Shown: one piece after another, positions 55,534 through 64,000 of the stretch
How the letters are laid out: every line of letters starts with the position of its first letter
Numbering within the stretch: position 1 is the stretch's first letter
Assembly: GCA_008682415.1 (NCBI GenBank)
Contig: VANK01000011.1
Coordinates: 124,001-188,000, forward strand
DNA: 64,000 bases
Reading direction: 5' to 3'
Source: Acidobacteria bacterium AB60
GTDB taxonomy: Bacteria > Acidobacteriota > Terriglobia > Terriglobales > Acidobacteriaceae
Notes under the pieces: generated by a model
Database searches by the model: none
Seen by the model: only the letters and a program-made list of their open reading frames with translations
What the model was told of the DNA's origin: nothing
Made by a program: the position numbers and the translations under genes

Positions 55534-55920
55534 TCAGCTCTCGGCCAGGAGCGATACATGAGCCGCCACAATGCGCCAGCCCTCCGGCATGCGCACCCAC
55601 GTCTGGCTCTGGCGCCCGCAAACGATCTTGTTGTGAACGTCCCTTTTGAACTCCAGCGTAATACTCGCGAAGTCGCTTCCGAAACTGACGATATCGATCC
55701 GTTCGATGGTCCGGGCAAGGTTAGCGGCGGGGCGCCCTCTCCGAAACGCCTGAAGTTGCTCAGGCCCGTACAGGTTCTCGCTCACGCCGAAGCGCATCAC
55801 CTGATCCCCATCCCAAAACATGCTCATGAGGGTATCTACATCGTTGGTCACAAGGGCGTCTTCATACCGCGAATAGAGCGCGGCTAACTCAGCGATGACT
55901 GCGGGATCGTTAATGATCAT
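55534..55920 (-). CDS. AtzH/HpxZ-like NTF2-fold protein (DUF3225)
   Basis: A 128-aa NTF2-like protein: LAALYSRYEDALVTNDVDTLMSMFWDG, VMRFGVSENLYGPEQLQAFRRGR and WVRMPEGWRIVAAHVS. Relatives accompany amidases in oxalurate (hpx) and cyanuric-acid catabolism (AtzH), supporting a role with nitrogen-rich intermediates. ATGA overlap with the formamidase-like gene. Confidence 0.85.
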   Translation of the reverse strand: MIINDPAVIAELAALYSRYEDALVTNDVDTLMSMFWDGDQVMRFGVSENLYGPEQLQAFRRGRPAANLARTIERIDIVSFGSDFASITLEFKRDVHNKIVCGRQSQTWVRMPEGWRIVAAHVSLLAES

Positions 55921-56864
55921 CGGACTGGGAAGAGTTCTCGCGCCGGAAGGATGTGCTTGGCAAGGGCTGCGGTGACAGTATGTATCGGTTCGTTAACCAA
56001 CTGACTTATGCGCAGGCGCATAGCCACGCTGCACAAGATGTAGGCGTGCACCTCGGAAAAGCCCCACCGGCTTGTCAGCAGGTCGATCATGCGCGAAGTA
56101 GCCGCGCGGGCGGTTTGCAGAAGATCGCTTCCAGTCTCCACCACTATCCACGCGTCCCCCAGCGCATCCTTCCGGGCAGAATCGCTAGCCTCGATCACAG
56201 GACTGGCAAGATTTGTTTGTTTATGCAAGCGAAATCGAAGAAGGACATCGAGAGGGCACTCGATTCCATTAATGCAAACTTCGCCGTCTCCCTGGGCAGC
56301 GTGTCCATCGCCGCAACTGAAGAGTGCCCCATCGTTGAACACCGGAAGGTACAAGCGGGAGCCTGCACTGAGTTCGCGGACATCCATGTTCCCGCCGAAT
56401 GTCCCGGGAGGACGCGTACGAAAACTCCCCGCCTCCGCAGGTGCAACCCCCATCACTCCAAGGAAGGGGCGCACCGGAACCACGGCGGGCAGCAACGAAC
56501 GCGTGCATTCTTCTTCAAGTGTCCAGTGGAACAGGCAGGGGACTTGGAACCTGTCCTTGAGCAAGCCCAGGCCTTCCACGATGCTCGACCATCCCCAGCC
56601 ATGGTGAGTCGTGGAAAGCACATCGATCTGCAGGACATCGCCCAGTTCCGCGCCATCGACCCAAATGGGCCCGGTGAGGGCATGAATCCGGGTTCGATCG
56701 ATCTCCAGATATTCCTCAGTGGTCATCCCCGGGAACACCTGTCGTCCGCTGGCGTCGGCGCACACAAACTCCACCTGATCGCCGGATGCGATGTGCAAAC
56801 GTGGAGGCAACGAGCGGTCCCATACCGAGTGGGTTGGCTCCGCGGTCAGTCTATGCAGAGCCAT
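55917..56864 (-). CDS. Acetamidase/formamidase family protein
   Basis: A 315-aa FmdA/AmdA-type hydrolase: GPIWVDGAELGDVLQIDVL, NMDVRELSAGSRLYLPVFNDGALFSCGDGHAAQGDGE (written here as GGNMDVRELSAGS and FSCGDGHAAQGDGE) and AYILCSVAMRLRISQLVNEP. It would release ammonia from a small amide such as formamide, a plausible end step. Middle gene of the minus-strand trio. Confidence 0.87.
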   Translation of the reverse strand: MALHRLTAEPTHSVWDRSLPPRLHIASGDQVEFVCADASGRQVFPGMTTEEYLEIDRTRIHALTGPIWVDGAELGDVLQIDVLSTTHHGWGWSSIVEGLGLLKDRFQVPCLFHWTLEEECTRSLLPAVVPVRPFLGVMGVAPAEAGSFRTRPPGTFGGNMDVRELSAGSRLYLPVFNDGALFSCGDGHAAQGDGEVCINGIECPLDVLLRFRLHKQTNLASPVIEASDSARKDALGDAWIVVETGSDLLQTARAATSRMIDLLTSRWGFSEVHAYILCSVAMRLRISQLVNEPIHTVTAALAKHILPARELFPVR

Positions 56865-57352
56865 CAGGGCTTCACCCGGACTGACATCTGGACCTCCACG
56901 AGTGCGTGCCGGGGAAGCGCGCTTACGCCGACTGCCGCGCGCGCGTGCCGCCCCTCCTCGCCAAATACCGTCACCAGGAGGTCAGACGCGCCGTTGATGA
57001 CCGCCGGCGAATCACAAAAGCCTGGCGCCGCGTTGACATATCCGTTCACGGTAAGAACCTCTGCAACTCGATCGAGAGTTCCGAGCTCCGATTGCAGAAC
57101 CGCCAGTTGCGAGAGGACACAGGCGCGGGCAGCAGCATACCCTTCCTCAATCGTCCTATCATTGCCAGCCGTGCCCGCAATCACACCTTCCGGCCCGGTG
57201 GAAATCACTCCGGCGAGATAGATGATCTCCCCGACCCGTTTTGCGGCGACGTAGTTTCCGCCCGGAGCGGGAACCGTGGGCAGTTCCAATTGCAAATCTG
57301 CCAGCCTCTTTTCTCGAGCACCTTCGATCGCCATTTGTGTTGAATGTAGCAT
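56864..57352 (-). CDS. RidA/YjgF family deaminase-like protein
   Basis: A 162-aa RidA-fold protein (IIYLAGVISTGPEGVIAGTAGNDRTIEEGYAAARAC region; PAVINGASDLLVTVFGEEGRHARAAVGVSALP region). RidA proteins hydrolyse reactive enamines/imines; in Rut-type pathways homologues act on aminoacrylate. Here it likely removes an imine intermediate. ATG 57352 has GGGGAAAG upstream. Heads the minus-strand trio that converges on the DUF3891 operon. Confidence 0.86.
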   Translation of the reverse strand: MLHSTQMAIEGAREKRLADLQLELPTVPAPGGNYVAAKRVGEIIYLAGVISTGPEGVIAGTAGNDRTIEEGYAAARACVLSQLAVLQSELGTLDRVAEVLTVNGYVNAAPGFCDSPAVINGASDLLVTVFGEEGRHARAAVGVSALPRHALVEVQMSVRVKP

Positions 57353-57504
57353 GTTCTTTCCCCGAACCCTCTAGGTAGAGGAGCTTGCGCAGCGGCAGCC
57401 ATCTTCGAGCTACCTCTAAGATAGCTTCGCCCTCCCCGGTAAAGAAGGCCTGCTTCATCGCCTGGTCATGTTAGGTTGTGGCAAGGAGCTGTCTGACCCC
57501 TCTC

Positions 57505-60204
57505 ATGTTCACTCGAATTTGCGTATGCCTCCTCGCTCTGACATGCGGCCCAATTCTGAAAGCCGCTGATTTCGCCATGAAGGTGACGGACAAAAACTAC
57601 CTGGACACCCAGGGCTTCAGCGTCTTTCTCTATGACAGCACCTACCATCCTGTCTTCGTAGACCAAAAGAACACGGCCATGGAGATGATCCTGCACGGAC
57701 AGCGCATCGCCACCAACGGCGACGTGCGCCTGATGCCGACGCCCGAGCAGTGGGATTTAGTCGCCACCCTCAAAGGGCGTCACGCCGATAAGGAGAACAG
57801 CCGGCTTTCGGCTGATCTCGCCTTCCCTAGCTTTGATCTGACCTACACATTGGAAGTAGCTGCGGAACCGGGTGGGGTGAGGGTCAGCATCAACCTGGAT
57901 AAGCCGCTGCCCGAAAAGCTGGCTGGTCGGGCAGGTTTCAATCTGGAGTTCCTGCCGTCGATCTATATGGGGAAAGCTTTTCTGGTCGATGGCACCAAGG
58001 CTGGTATCTTCCCCAGAACACCGAACGATCCTATGGTAAAAGTGCTCCCGCTGGCAGATGAACCGAAGAAGGCGTACTACCTGGAGGATTGGGAAAAAGC
58101 GAAGGGTTACACCCAGCCACTTCCATTCGCGCGGGGCAAGAGCATCACCCTGGGAGTCGACGACGCACTGGCGCGGATCAAAGTTGAATCGGACACCTCC
58201 GACCTGATGCTGTTTGATGGCCGCGATCGCGCCCAGAACGGCTGGTTTGTGCTGCGTTCCTTGATCCCTTCGGGCAAAACCACGGGGGCAATCGTGTGGC
58301 ACATCCGGCCCGATGTGATTCCGAACTGGACGCGACCACCAGTCATTGCGCACAGCCAAGTTGGGTATGCACCACAATTTCAAAAGGTGGCGGTCCTCGA
58401 ACTGGATCCTAAGTACACAGGCCCAAAAACGGCGAGAGTGCTGCGGTTGACGGAGGATGGATCGTATAAGCAGATCTTTGAAGGTCCCATCACGCCATCG
58501 GCGCCTTGGCTGCGCTACGTCTACGCCAAATTTGACTTCACCCCGGTGAAAGAACCGGGGCTCTACGTAATCGAATTCGCAGATCAGCGCACGGCTCCAT
58601 TCCCGATCGCACAGGACGTTTACGCGAATATTTGGCAGGACAGCCTGGATCATCATCTTGCCGAGCAGATGGATCACGTCTCGGTTCGCGAAGGCTACCG
58701 CATCTGGCACGGCGCCTCGCACTTGGACGACGGCCGTATGGCCCCGGTGGTGGGCGAGCAATTTGACGGTTGGAATCAGGCGACCGCTACCGACGGCAAA
58801 TGGAAAGGAGGCGATCACATTCCCGGTATGAATGTGGGGGGCTGGTATGACGCGGGAGACTTCGATCTTGAGGAGCCCGCACAACTCAGCGTGATTCAAA
58901 GCCTGGCTCTCGCCTATCGCGAATTCAACCTCAACTACGACGAACTTACGGTGGATGAAGCCGCTCGGCAGGTGGAGATGCACCGTCCCGACGGCGTGCC
59001 GGATACTGTCCAACAGGTCAAACACGGCGCTCTGCTTATCCTCGCTCAGTTCCACAACATCGGTCATGCCATTCGAGGCACGCATGAGCCGGATTTGCGC
59101 CAGTACACGCACCTCGGCGATGGCGCTTCTAAGACAGACGGCCGCATCTATGACCCCAAGCTCGGTCCTAACGAAGTGAAGGGCGACTACTCCGGCAGGC
59201 CGGATGACCGCTGGATCTTCACCACCAATAACCCGTTCTTTCAATGGAATGCGATAGCGGCACTCGCTGCGGCTGCTGACGTACTCAAGGGTTATGACGA
59301 CGCGCTCGCCAAAGATTGCCTCGAAACGGCTAAAAAAGCTTGGGATGACGAGAAAGCGCACCCCACGCAAAATTCATCAGGTGGTGGGCTCGGCGGAGCG
59401 GCACCAGCCGGGGCGCCAGGTGGCGGCGTACTCGCCGCGTCTCAGGGCGCGGCTCCTGGCGCTCAGGTCCCGCGCAATGGACAGACGCCAACTGCTGGTG
59501 CGACGATCACGCAACCAACTACCCCCTCCGGTCCCGGTCGTGGCGCTTTCAACATTGGTCTAGACTGGGCCGCGGCTCTGGAATTAACGATCGCCACCAA
59601 TGGAGCCGAGCCATACAGATCCCGTTTGAAGGAGCTGTTCCCGCAAATGATCACCCCGCAGCAAATGGGCTTCCGTGGGTGGACGGCAGTTCGGGCATTG
59701 CCATATCTGGACCCGAGCGCAAAGGCTCAGTTGCGGGACGCCACAAAGGCCTACATGGATGGGCTGGACAAGCAGTTGGCCTCCACCCCGTTTGAGGTGC
59801 CTCCGAGCCTGGGCACCTGGGGTGGTTCTGGCGCCGTTGTCGACATGGCGATCCGAATGTACTTTCTACACAAGACCTTCCCCGATCTCGTAGGCCCTGA
59901 ATACACCCTGCGGGCCGTGAACTACATTCTTGGCACGCACCCGGTCTCCAGCACATCGTATGTCGCCGGAGTAGGCACTGTGTCGAAGACTAAGACCTAT
60001 AGCAATAATCGCGCTGATAATTCCTACATCCCTGGAGCCGTGATTCCGGGCTACATCATCATCAAGCCGGATTTTCCGGAGTGCATCGACGACTTCGGAT
60101 TTCTCTGGTTCGAGGATGAAGCCGTCGTGGCTGGCTCGGCAAGCTGGGTGGTGGCGGGTAACGCTGCGGACGCGATCACGAGAGAGGCTGGGCAGGCTCC
60201 CTGA
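57505..60204 (+). CDS. GH9 family endoglucanase with low-complexity insertion
   Basis: About 899 aa with signal peptide (CVCLLALTCGPILKA). N-terminal Ig-like region, then VIAHSQVGYAPQFQKVAVLE (the CelD_N-like domain), then the GH9 (alpha/alpha)6 barrel with GGWYDAGDFDLEEPAQL (catalytic Asp pair near residue 449), GAVVDMAIRMYFLHKTFPD, NYILGTHPVSS and the late acid region FEDEAVVAGSASW. A stretch of about 60 residues rich in Gly, Ala, Pro and Thr interrupts the barrel near residues 621-682. GTG 57478 is an alternative start. Confidence 0.85.
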   Translation: MFTRICVCLLALTCGPILKAADFAMKVTDKNYLDTQGFSVFLYDSTYHPVFVDQKNTAMEMILHGQRIATNGDVRLMPTPEQWDLVATLKGRHADKENSRLSADLAFPSFDLTYTLEVAAEPGGVRVSINLDKPLPEKLAGRAGFNLEFLPSIYMGKAFLVDGTKAGIFPRTPNDPMVKVLPLADEPKKAYYLEDWEKAKGYTQPLPFARGKSITLGVDDALARIKVESDTSDLMLFDGRDRAQNGWFVLRSLIPSGKTTGAIVWHIRPDVIPNWTRPPVIAHSQVGYAPQFQKVAVLELDPKYTGPKTARVLRLTEDGSYKQIFEGPITPSAPWLRYVYAKFDFTPVKEPGLYVIEFADQRTAPFPIAQDVYANIWQDSLDHHLAEQMDHVSVREGYRIWHGASHLDDGRMAPVVGEQFDGWNQATATDGKWKGGDHIPGMNVGGWYDAGDFDLEEPAQLSVIQSLALAYREFNLNYDELTVDEAARQVEMHRPDGVPDTVQQVKHGALLILAQFHNIGHAIRGTHEPDLRQYTHLGDGASKTDGRIYDPKLGPNEVKGDYSGRPDDRWIFTTNNPFFQWNAIAALAAAADVLKGYDDALAKDCLETAKKAWDDEKAHPTQNSSGGGLGGAAPAGAPGGGVLAASQGAAPGAQVPRNGQTPTAGATITQPTTPSGPGRGAFNIGLDWAAALELTIATNGAEPYRSRLKELFPQMITPQQMGFRGWTAVRALPYLDPSAKAQLRDATKAYMDGLDKQLASTPFEVPPSLGTWGGSGAVVDMAIRMYFLHKTFPDLVGPEYTLRAVNYILGTHPVSSTSYVAGVGTVSKTKTYSNNRADNSYIPGAVIPGYIIIKPDFPECIDDFGFLWFEDEAVVAGSASWVVAGNAADAITREAGQAP

Positions 60205-60281
60205 TCCACCGGCATCGGGCGAACAATGTACCAACAAACAGTGCACGCGACACTCAGTCAGACTATTCCTGGCGGTGACCA

Positions 60282-62414
60282 ATGGGAATTGAGACTAGCA
60301 AATCCGCTCCGTCTTATGACACCACCGAAACTCCTGCCACGAACCGGTCCGTTAGCCGGCGGCACTTTATCAAGCTGGCGGCAGTAGCCGGAGTCGTTGC
60401 TCATGCTTTCGGCGAGCCCATCGGGACGGCGCCGGCTTCTGCAGTCGACGCGACCCAAAGCGGTCGCACAGGTCGCTCGCAGGATTCGCGACTGCCTGAC
60501 GGGACCCTATATAGGTCGTGGGAGCAGCCGCTCACATTTTCGAAGACTTATTACGTTGATAATTCTTCCAAGCACGCGGACGACCGCGGCCCCGGCAGCA
60601 AGACACGGCCATTCCAGACCATAAACAAAGCGGCTCAGGTCCTGGAGCCTGGGGAACGGGTGGTGATCGCATCCGGAACCTATCGGGAGTGTGTGCGTCC
60701 GATGCGCGGCGGAAGCGGCCCTGACCGCATGATCAGCTATGAAGCCGCCCCCGGAGCAAAGGTTTTGATCAAGGGTTCCGAGGTGCTGAGTGCGGATTGG
60801 CTGCAAGAGTCAGTCTCGGTGGGTCGTTTTGGACCGCCTGCGCAGAACGTCCCGCAAATTCCTGCATGGCGACACCTCCTCAATGGGGCCCTGTTCCCGG
60901 ACGCGTATAACCCGTTCGCCTTGGCAAGTGCACCGGCGGATCGCGCGTGGCTCGATACCAAGACTGTCGATATGGGACCATACTTCCGCCGGCGCGGACT
61001 CGCCTTTGCCGACGGGGCGCCGTTAGAGCCAGTGGAATTGCGGCGCGAATTAGCCAACGCACAGCTGCCCGGCCCTCCTATTGCCGGTCAGGCAATCCCT
61101 CCTACGGGCCTCCCGGCGCGCACACGCGGGGGCCCCATCATGCAGGAAATCGGAGGCTCGGTCGACAACAGGTTCTGGGTGGAGGACTCAGGTAAAGCCA
61201 TCACGATTCGTCTGCGAGAAGGTTCACCTGCGGAACATACGATCGAAATCACAACGCGTGAGCAGGCGTTCGTTCCGGCGCAAAAGGGGCTCGCCTTTAT
61301 TCGCGTCAAGGGGTTGACCTTCCAGCATGCCGGAAATGGATATCCGATTCCTCAACGAGGATTACTGTCTACAGCCGGCGGGCATCATTGGATCATTGAA
61401 GACAATACGATCGAATGGGCAAACGGGATCGGCCTGGACATTGCGAACGGCGATTGGAACGAAGCGCCGACGCCGCTAGCAGGCACATCGCATATCATTC
61501 GCCGAAACACCATCCGCTATTGCGGCGTTGAGGGCATCGGCGGAATGGGAACGCACGACACTCTCATCGAAGGCAATCTGGTGGAGTGGTGCGGTTGGGC
61601 AAATGCCGAGCGCGCCTGGGAAGCGGCGGCAGCCAAGTTCCACGGCGCGAAGAATCTGCTCTTCCGGCGCAACATCGTTCGGCATATTCGGCATGCAAAC
61701 GGTGTCTGGCTCGACAGTCGCAATGCCAACTGCCGCATCTGCGACAACGTCTTTGCCGACGTCCTCACGGTCAGTGCGGCAGTACATATGGAGATGAACC
61801 TGGAACAGAACCAGATCGACAACAATGTGATTTGGGATGTGCGCAACGCGGAACCGGGTACGCCTGGCCAAAGAGGATGCGCCGGCTCCGGAGTCTTCAT
61901 CAATGCCAGCGACCACCTGTTGATTGCCCAGAATCTCATCGGGCGCTGCGACAACTCCGGCATCTTCGCTATCACGCGTCCCGACCGCGCAAACAGCGGC
62001 ACGGCGCAGAACAACCAAATCGCAAATAACATCTTCGCGAGCTGTGGCACGTCCGCGATTGTGTTCCTCAGCCAGAACAACCTGGCAGACGGCAACGTAT
62101 TCGCAGCGATGCCGAAAAGTTACCTCGGCTTCTTTCAGGGGGACTCGAAACAGTGGCTTGAACTACCAGCTTGGCGAGATGCACACGGGTGGGATAAGAA
62201 CTCAGTCGAGCAGGAACTGCGCATAGACTTCAATCCCGCGACTCTCGACCTGAAAATAACAGGTCAGCAACTTCCCCGGGTCCCAGTAGTTCACGGTGTT
62301 GACTGTGACTTCTTCGGAGCAAGCGCCGGAACTCCCAGAGCTCCCGGACCATTAGCCAACCCTGAATCCAAAGCCGACTGGCATCTGGATCCCCGCGAAG
62401 AAGTGGCCGGCTGA
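60282..62414 (+). CDS. Tat-exported right-handed beta-helix protein
   Basis: A 710-aa protein with Tat signal (SRRHFIKLAAVAGVV). DUF1565-like start (YYVDNSSKHADDRGPGSKTRPFQTINKAAQVLEPGERVVIASGTYRE region) and many beta-helix coils (IIEDNTIEWANGIGLDI, IRRNTIRYCGVEGIGG, NNVIWDV). This architecture is shared by polysaccharide lyases and GH141-like hydrolases. Adjacent to GH9, so a plant or microbial polysaccharide is the probable substrate. No catalytic residues assigned. Confidence 0.8.
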   Translation: MGIETSKSAPSYDTTETPATNRSVSRRHFIKLAAVAGVVAHAFGEPIGTAPASAVDATQSGRTGRSQDSRLPDGTLYRSWEQPLTFSKTYYVDNSSKHADDRGPGSKTRPFQTINKAAQVLEPGERVVIASGTYRECVRPMRGGSGPDRMISYEAAPGAKVLIKGSEVLSADWLQESVSVGRFGPPAQNVPQIPAWRHLLNGALFPDAYNPFALASAPADRAWLDTKTVDMGPYFRRRGLAFADGAPLEPVELRRELANAQLPGPPIAGQAIPPTGLPARTRGGPIMQEIGGSVDNRFWVEDSGKAITIRLREGSPAEHTIEITTREQAFVPAQKGLAFIRVKGLTFQHAGNGYPIPQRGLLSTAGGHHWIIEDNTIEWANGIGLDIANGDWNEAPTPLAGTSHIIRRNTIRYCGVEGIGGMGTHDTLIEGNLVEWCGWANAERAWEAAAAKFHGAKNLLFRRNIVRHIRHANGVWLDSRNANCRICDNVFADVLTVSAAVHMEMNLEQNQIDNNVIWDVRNAEPGTPGQRGCAGSGVFINASDHLLIAQNLIGRCDNSGIFAITRPDRANSGTAQNNQIANNIFASCGTSAIVFLSQNNLADGNVFAAMPKSYLGFFQGDSKQWLELPAWRDAHGWDKNSVEQELRIDFNPATLDLKITGQQLPRVPVVHGVDCDFFGASAGTPRAPGPLANPESKADWHLDPREEVAG

Positions 62415-62460
62415 CCAGTGCCTCTCTTCAGCTTCGGATAGTCGAGACCAGCGACCGGCT

Positions 62461-63579
62461 TCACCAGCGCGCCACGGTCAGGTTGTCGATGTACACCTCG
62501 CTCGATCCAGCAGAGCCCACTCCATCCACCTGAAAATTGGTCAACAAAACGGAGTTCCAGCCTAGCGCGAACGCTGAGGGAACAGTGGCGTGGATTTCCT
62601 GTTCAGTACCGTCGAACCAAACCGACTGGTAGTTCACGTTTCCACCATCGTCGCGCGAGTAAGTTACTTGAATATGATGCCAGGTGTCGGTCGACCAATC
62701 ACGAGGATTGCAGGCCGCGGCGGAATGAAGCCAACGGTCCACGTACGCGGTCGGGGATCCTGCATTTTCCGTGTAATCCCACGTGCCTGAGTAGCCATCG
62801 CACTGGAAGCCAAAGATTACGGTCTGTCCATTCGCCAGAACCTGGTTCATGTCGAACTCAAGATTGGCAATGCCATCTGACGGCGAGGCAACATAGACCC
62901 AGGCATCATAGAGGAAGTTCGTCGCGGATGGATCGGTGGCAAAGGCCACGTGATACCGCTCCCCGCCATAGTTGGTGTAAGAAGTAGTGAAGGAACGCGC
63001 CATCCCGCTTTGCGATGGAGTTGCAGCCAGACCGGTCGCGCCCGTCGATGTTCCATCGCCGCTGGCATCGTCGTGCTCCGCCTGCCAGGTATTCAGCGAT
63101 TGAATACCCGTCATCACCACTGCACTGGCTGGAATCGCAGGACCGCTCGACGCCAGAGTCCCTGGATTAGGAGTGACAGGTGCCGGCAATGCCGCTACCG
63201 TGATCGCGACCTTCGTATCGCAGGTATCGCCATTACCACCCCAGGTCTGAACGTGCAGGGTGTGGGCCCCAGGAGCCGCGGTCACATGCAGGCTGAGCGT
63301 CGCGCCCGCCACCGGCGCGGGCGTGCCACCGTCAAGTGCATAGCCAATCGAGGTAACGCTTTGGGAAGAGCACTCCGTGGCCGTCGCGTTCAGAACGAAT
63401 GGCGATTGCACAGGCGCTCCTCCCGCCGGACTGGCGATCACGGTATCGCTCACGGGAGAGGAAGACGGGTTGGATGCGCCGGAAGGATTGGAACTTGCGA
63501 GTGAAGGAGTCAGCTTCGCCGATCCGCAGCCTACCGCACAGAAAACCATGGCAACAAGAAACAACTTCAATAATTTCAT
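62461..63579 (-). CDS. Lipoprotein with Ig-like and concanavalin A/LamG-like domain
   Basis: A 372-aa lipoprotein (VAMVFCAVGCGS). A Ser-rich linker, an Ig-like domain of the IPT/Big type (VIASPAGGAPVQSPFVLNATATECSSQ region; HTLHVQTWGGNG), then a jelly-roll typical of LamG/ConA lectins (YDAWVYVASPSDGIANLEFDMNQ region; WHHIQVTYSRDD; VYIDNLTV at the end). It probably binds a glycan at the surface. Convergent with the beta-helix gene. Confidence 0.78.
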   Translation of the reverse strand: MKLLKLFLVAMVFCAVGCGSAKLTPSLASSNPSGASNPSSSPVSDTVIASPAGGAPVQSPFVLNATATECSSQSVTSIGYALDGGTPAPVAGATLSLHVTAAPGAHTLHVQTWGGNGDTCDTKVAITVAALPAPVTPNPGTLASSGPAIPASAVVMTGIQSLNTWQAEHDDASGDGTSTGATGLAATPSQSGMARSFTTSYTNYGGERYHVAFATDPSATNFLYDAWVYVASPSDGIANLEFDMNQVLANGQTVIFGFQCDGYSGTWDYTENAGSPTAYVDRWLHSAAACNPRDWSTDTWHHIQVTYSRDDGGNVNYQSVWFDGTEQEIHATVPSAFALGWNSVLLTNFQVDGVGSAGSSEVYIDNLTVARW

Positions 63580-63880
63580 TTAAGTTAAGGCCCGATGGCA
63601 TCCCGGGATCCCTATACCCAAGCAAAATTCGCCGGAGAGCAGGAATCAGGTTTTTCCGAAGAGGTTTAAATTCAACCTAACTCAAGATCCGGAGAGGGAC
63701 AAGCGAAGCCTCTGCAACGAAAGTTGCAATGGAGGAGGATATGAAATGGTCATGACCGTACAGACACGCACGCACAGACCCTTAAGCGCCGAGCGACGAC
63801 ACTGGCATTTTCGAGGGAAATGTCACGGCATACCGGCGAACTAGTCTCGGGAGTTGCTCAGGATGCATCGGTGGGCAGAC
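63580..63880. other. Intergenic, promoter region of the lectin-like gene
   Basis: About 300 bp between the lectin-like lipoprotein start and the stop of the partial phosphoglucomutase gene. No gene or clear hairpin seen. Confidence 0.4.
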
Positions 63881-64000
63881 TCACGATGTGAGTGCGTTTC
63901 CTACAATCTGCTGCGCCTCTTCAACAATCCTTCTCAAATGAGCGTCGTCTTTGAAGCTCTCTGCGTATATTTTGTAGAGGTTCTCCGTTCCTGAAGGACG
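63881..64000 (-). CDS. pgm: Phosphoglucomutase, C-terminal fragment
   Basis: The last 39 codons of a gene entering from the right edge on the minus strand: RPSGTENLYKIYAESFK, then DDAHLRRIVEEAQQIVG. RPSGTE-(N/D)-x-YKIYAESF is the sugar-phosphate binding C-terminal motif of alpha-D-glucose-specific phosphoglucomutase, which interconverts glucose-1-phosphate and glucose-6-phosphate. The stop TGA is at 63881-63883. Confidence 0.88.
   Translation of the reverse strand, partial: RPSGTENLYKIYAESFKDDAHLRRIVEEAQQIVGNALTS

Noticed and set aside
57757..59370. 537-codon open frame antisense to the GH9 gene
   Set aside because: The sense strand encodes a clear GH9 enzyme with motifs throughout. The antisense frame is rich in Arg/His/Val and matches nothing; it reflects GC-rich codon usage.

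Overview
The window reads as an Acidobacteriota chromosome, most likely class Terriglobia. The evidence is an ADOP-type MacB/FtsX permease paired with a PadR repressor, very large Ig-like/FG-GAP/NHL/IPT-TIG surface proteins, a CadC-like wHTH-TPR regulator, and a dense set of Tat-exported glycoside hydrolases. This is inference from gene families; no rRNA or other phylogenetic marker gene is present.

Layout. 1-8.5 kb is a decayed mobile/defence region: an IS3 end that truncates a rusA-like phage gene, a phage-type wHTH gene, small orphan ORFs, a complete IS66 element (2447-5048) with a perfect 8-bp target duplication, and a two-gene Hachiman anti-phage system (hamA-hamB). An intact tRNA-Leu(CAA) follows at 8612. 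8.9-28.4 kb looks like two integrative segments in tandem. tRNA 3'-end remnants sit at 8.9, 21.9 and 28.4 kb, and the first two are followed by related sequence of about 430-460 bp. The first segment carries two giant exported proteins (about 1470 and 2490 aa). The second carries ADOP permease/PadR and a wHTH-TPR regulator.

29.0-37.4 kb is a compact, tightly overlapping operon encoding a whole short electron-transport chain: cytochrome oxidase subunits I and III, a small membrane protein, a lipoprotein cytochrome c, a lanthanide-type (XoxF-like) PQQ alcohol dehydrogenase, a XoxJ-like binding protein, a second cytochrome c, a CuA subunit II fused to cytochrome c, and a GlcG-like haem-binding protein. 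Subunit I lacks two residues normally used in the D and K proton channels. xoxJ has a frameshift and subunit II has an in-frame amber codon, so the operon is either decaying or carries assembly errors. A dead tyrosine recombinase fragment follows at 37.6 kb.

38-41.3 kb holds a GH51 arabinofuranosidase pseudogene with an internal deletion and a GH144-like glucanase. 41.6-47.5 kb is an HME-type RND efflux operon (OMF, adaptor, pump) with a small membrane protein. 47.5-57.4 kb is an uncharacterised catabolic locus for a nitrogenous compound: ABC importer, nucleobase-type deaminase, FAD oxidase, creatininase-family amidohydrolase, CocE-type hydrolase, DUF3891, AtzH/HpxZ-like, formamidase-like and RidA proteins. 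57.5-63.6 kb carries GH9 endoglucanase, a Tat-exported beta-helix protein and a LamG-like lipoprotein. The C-terminus of phosphoglucomutase enters from the right edge.
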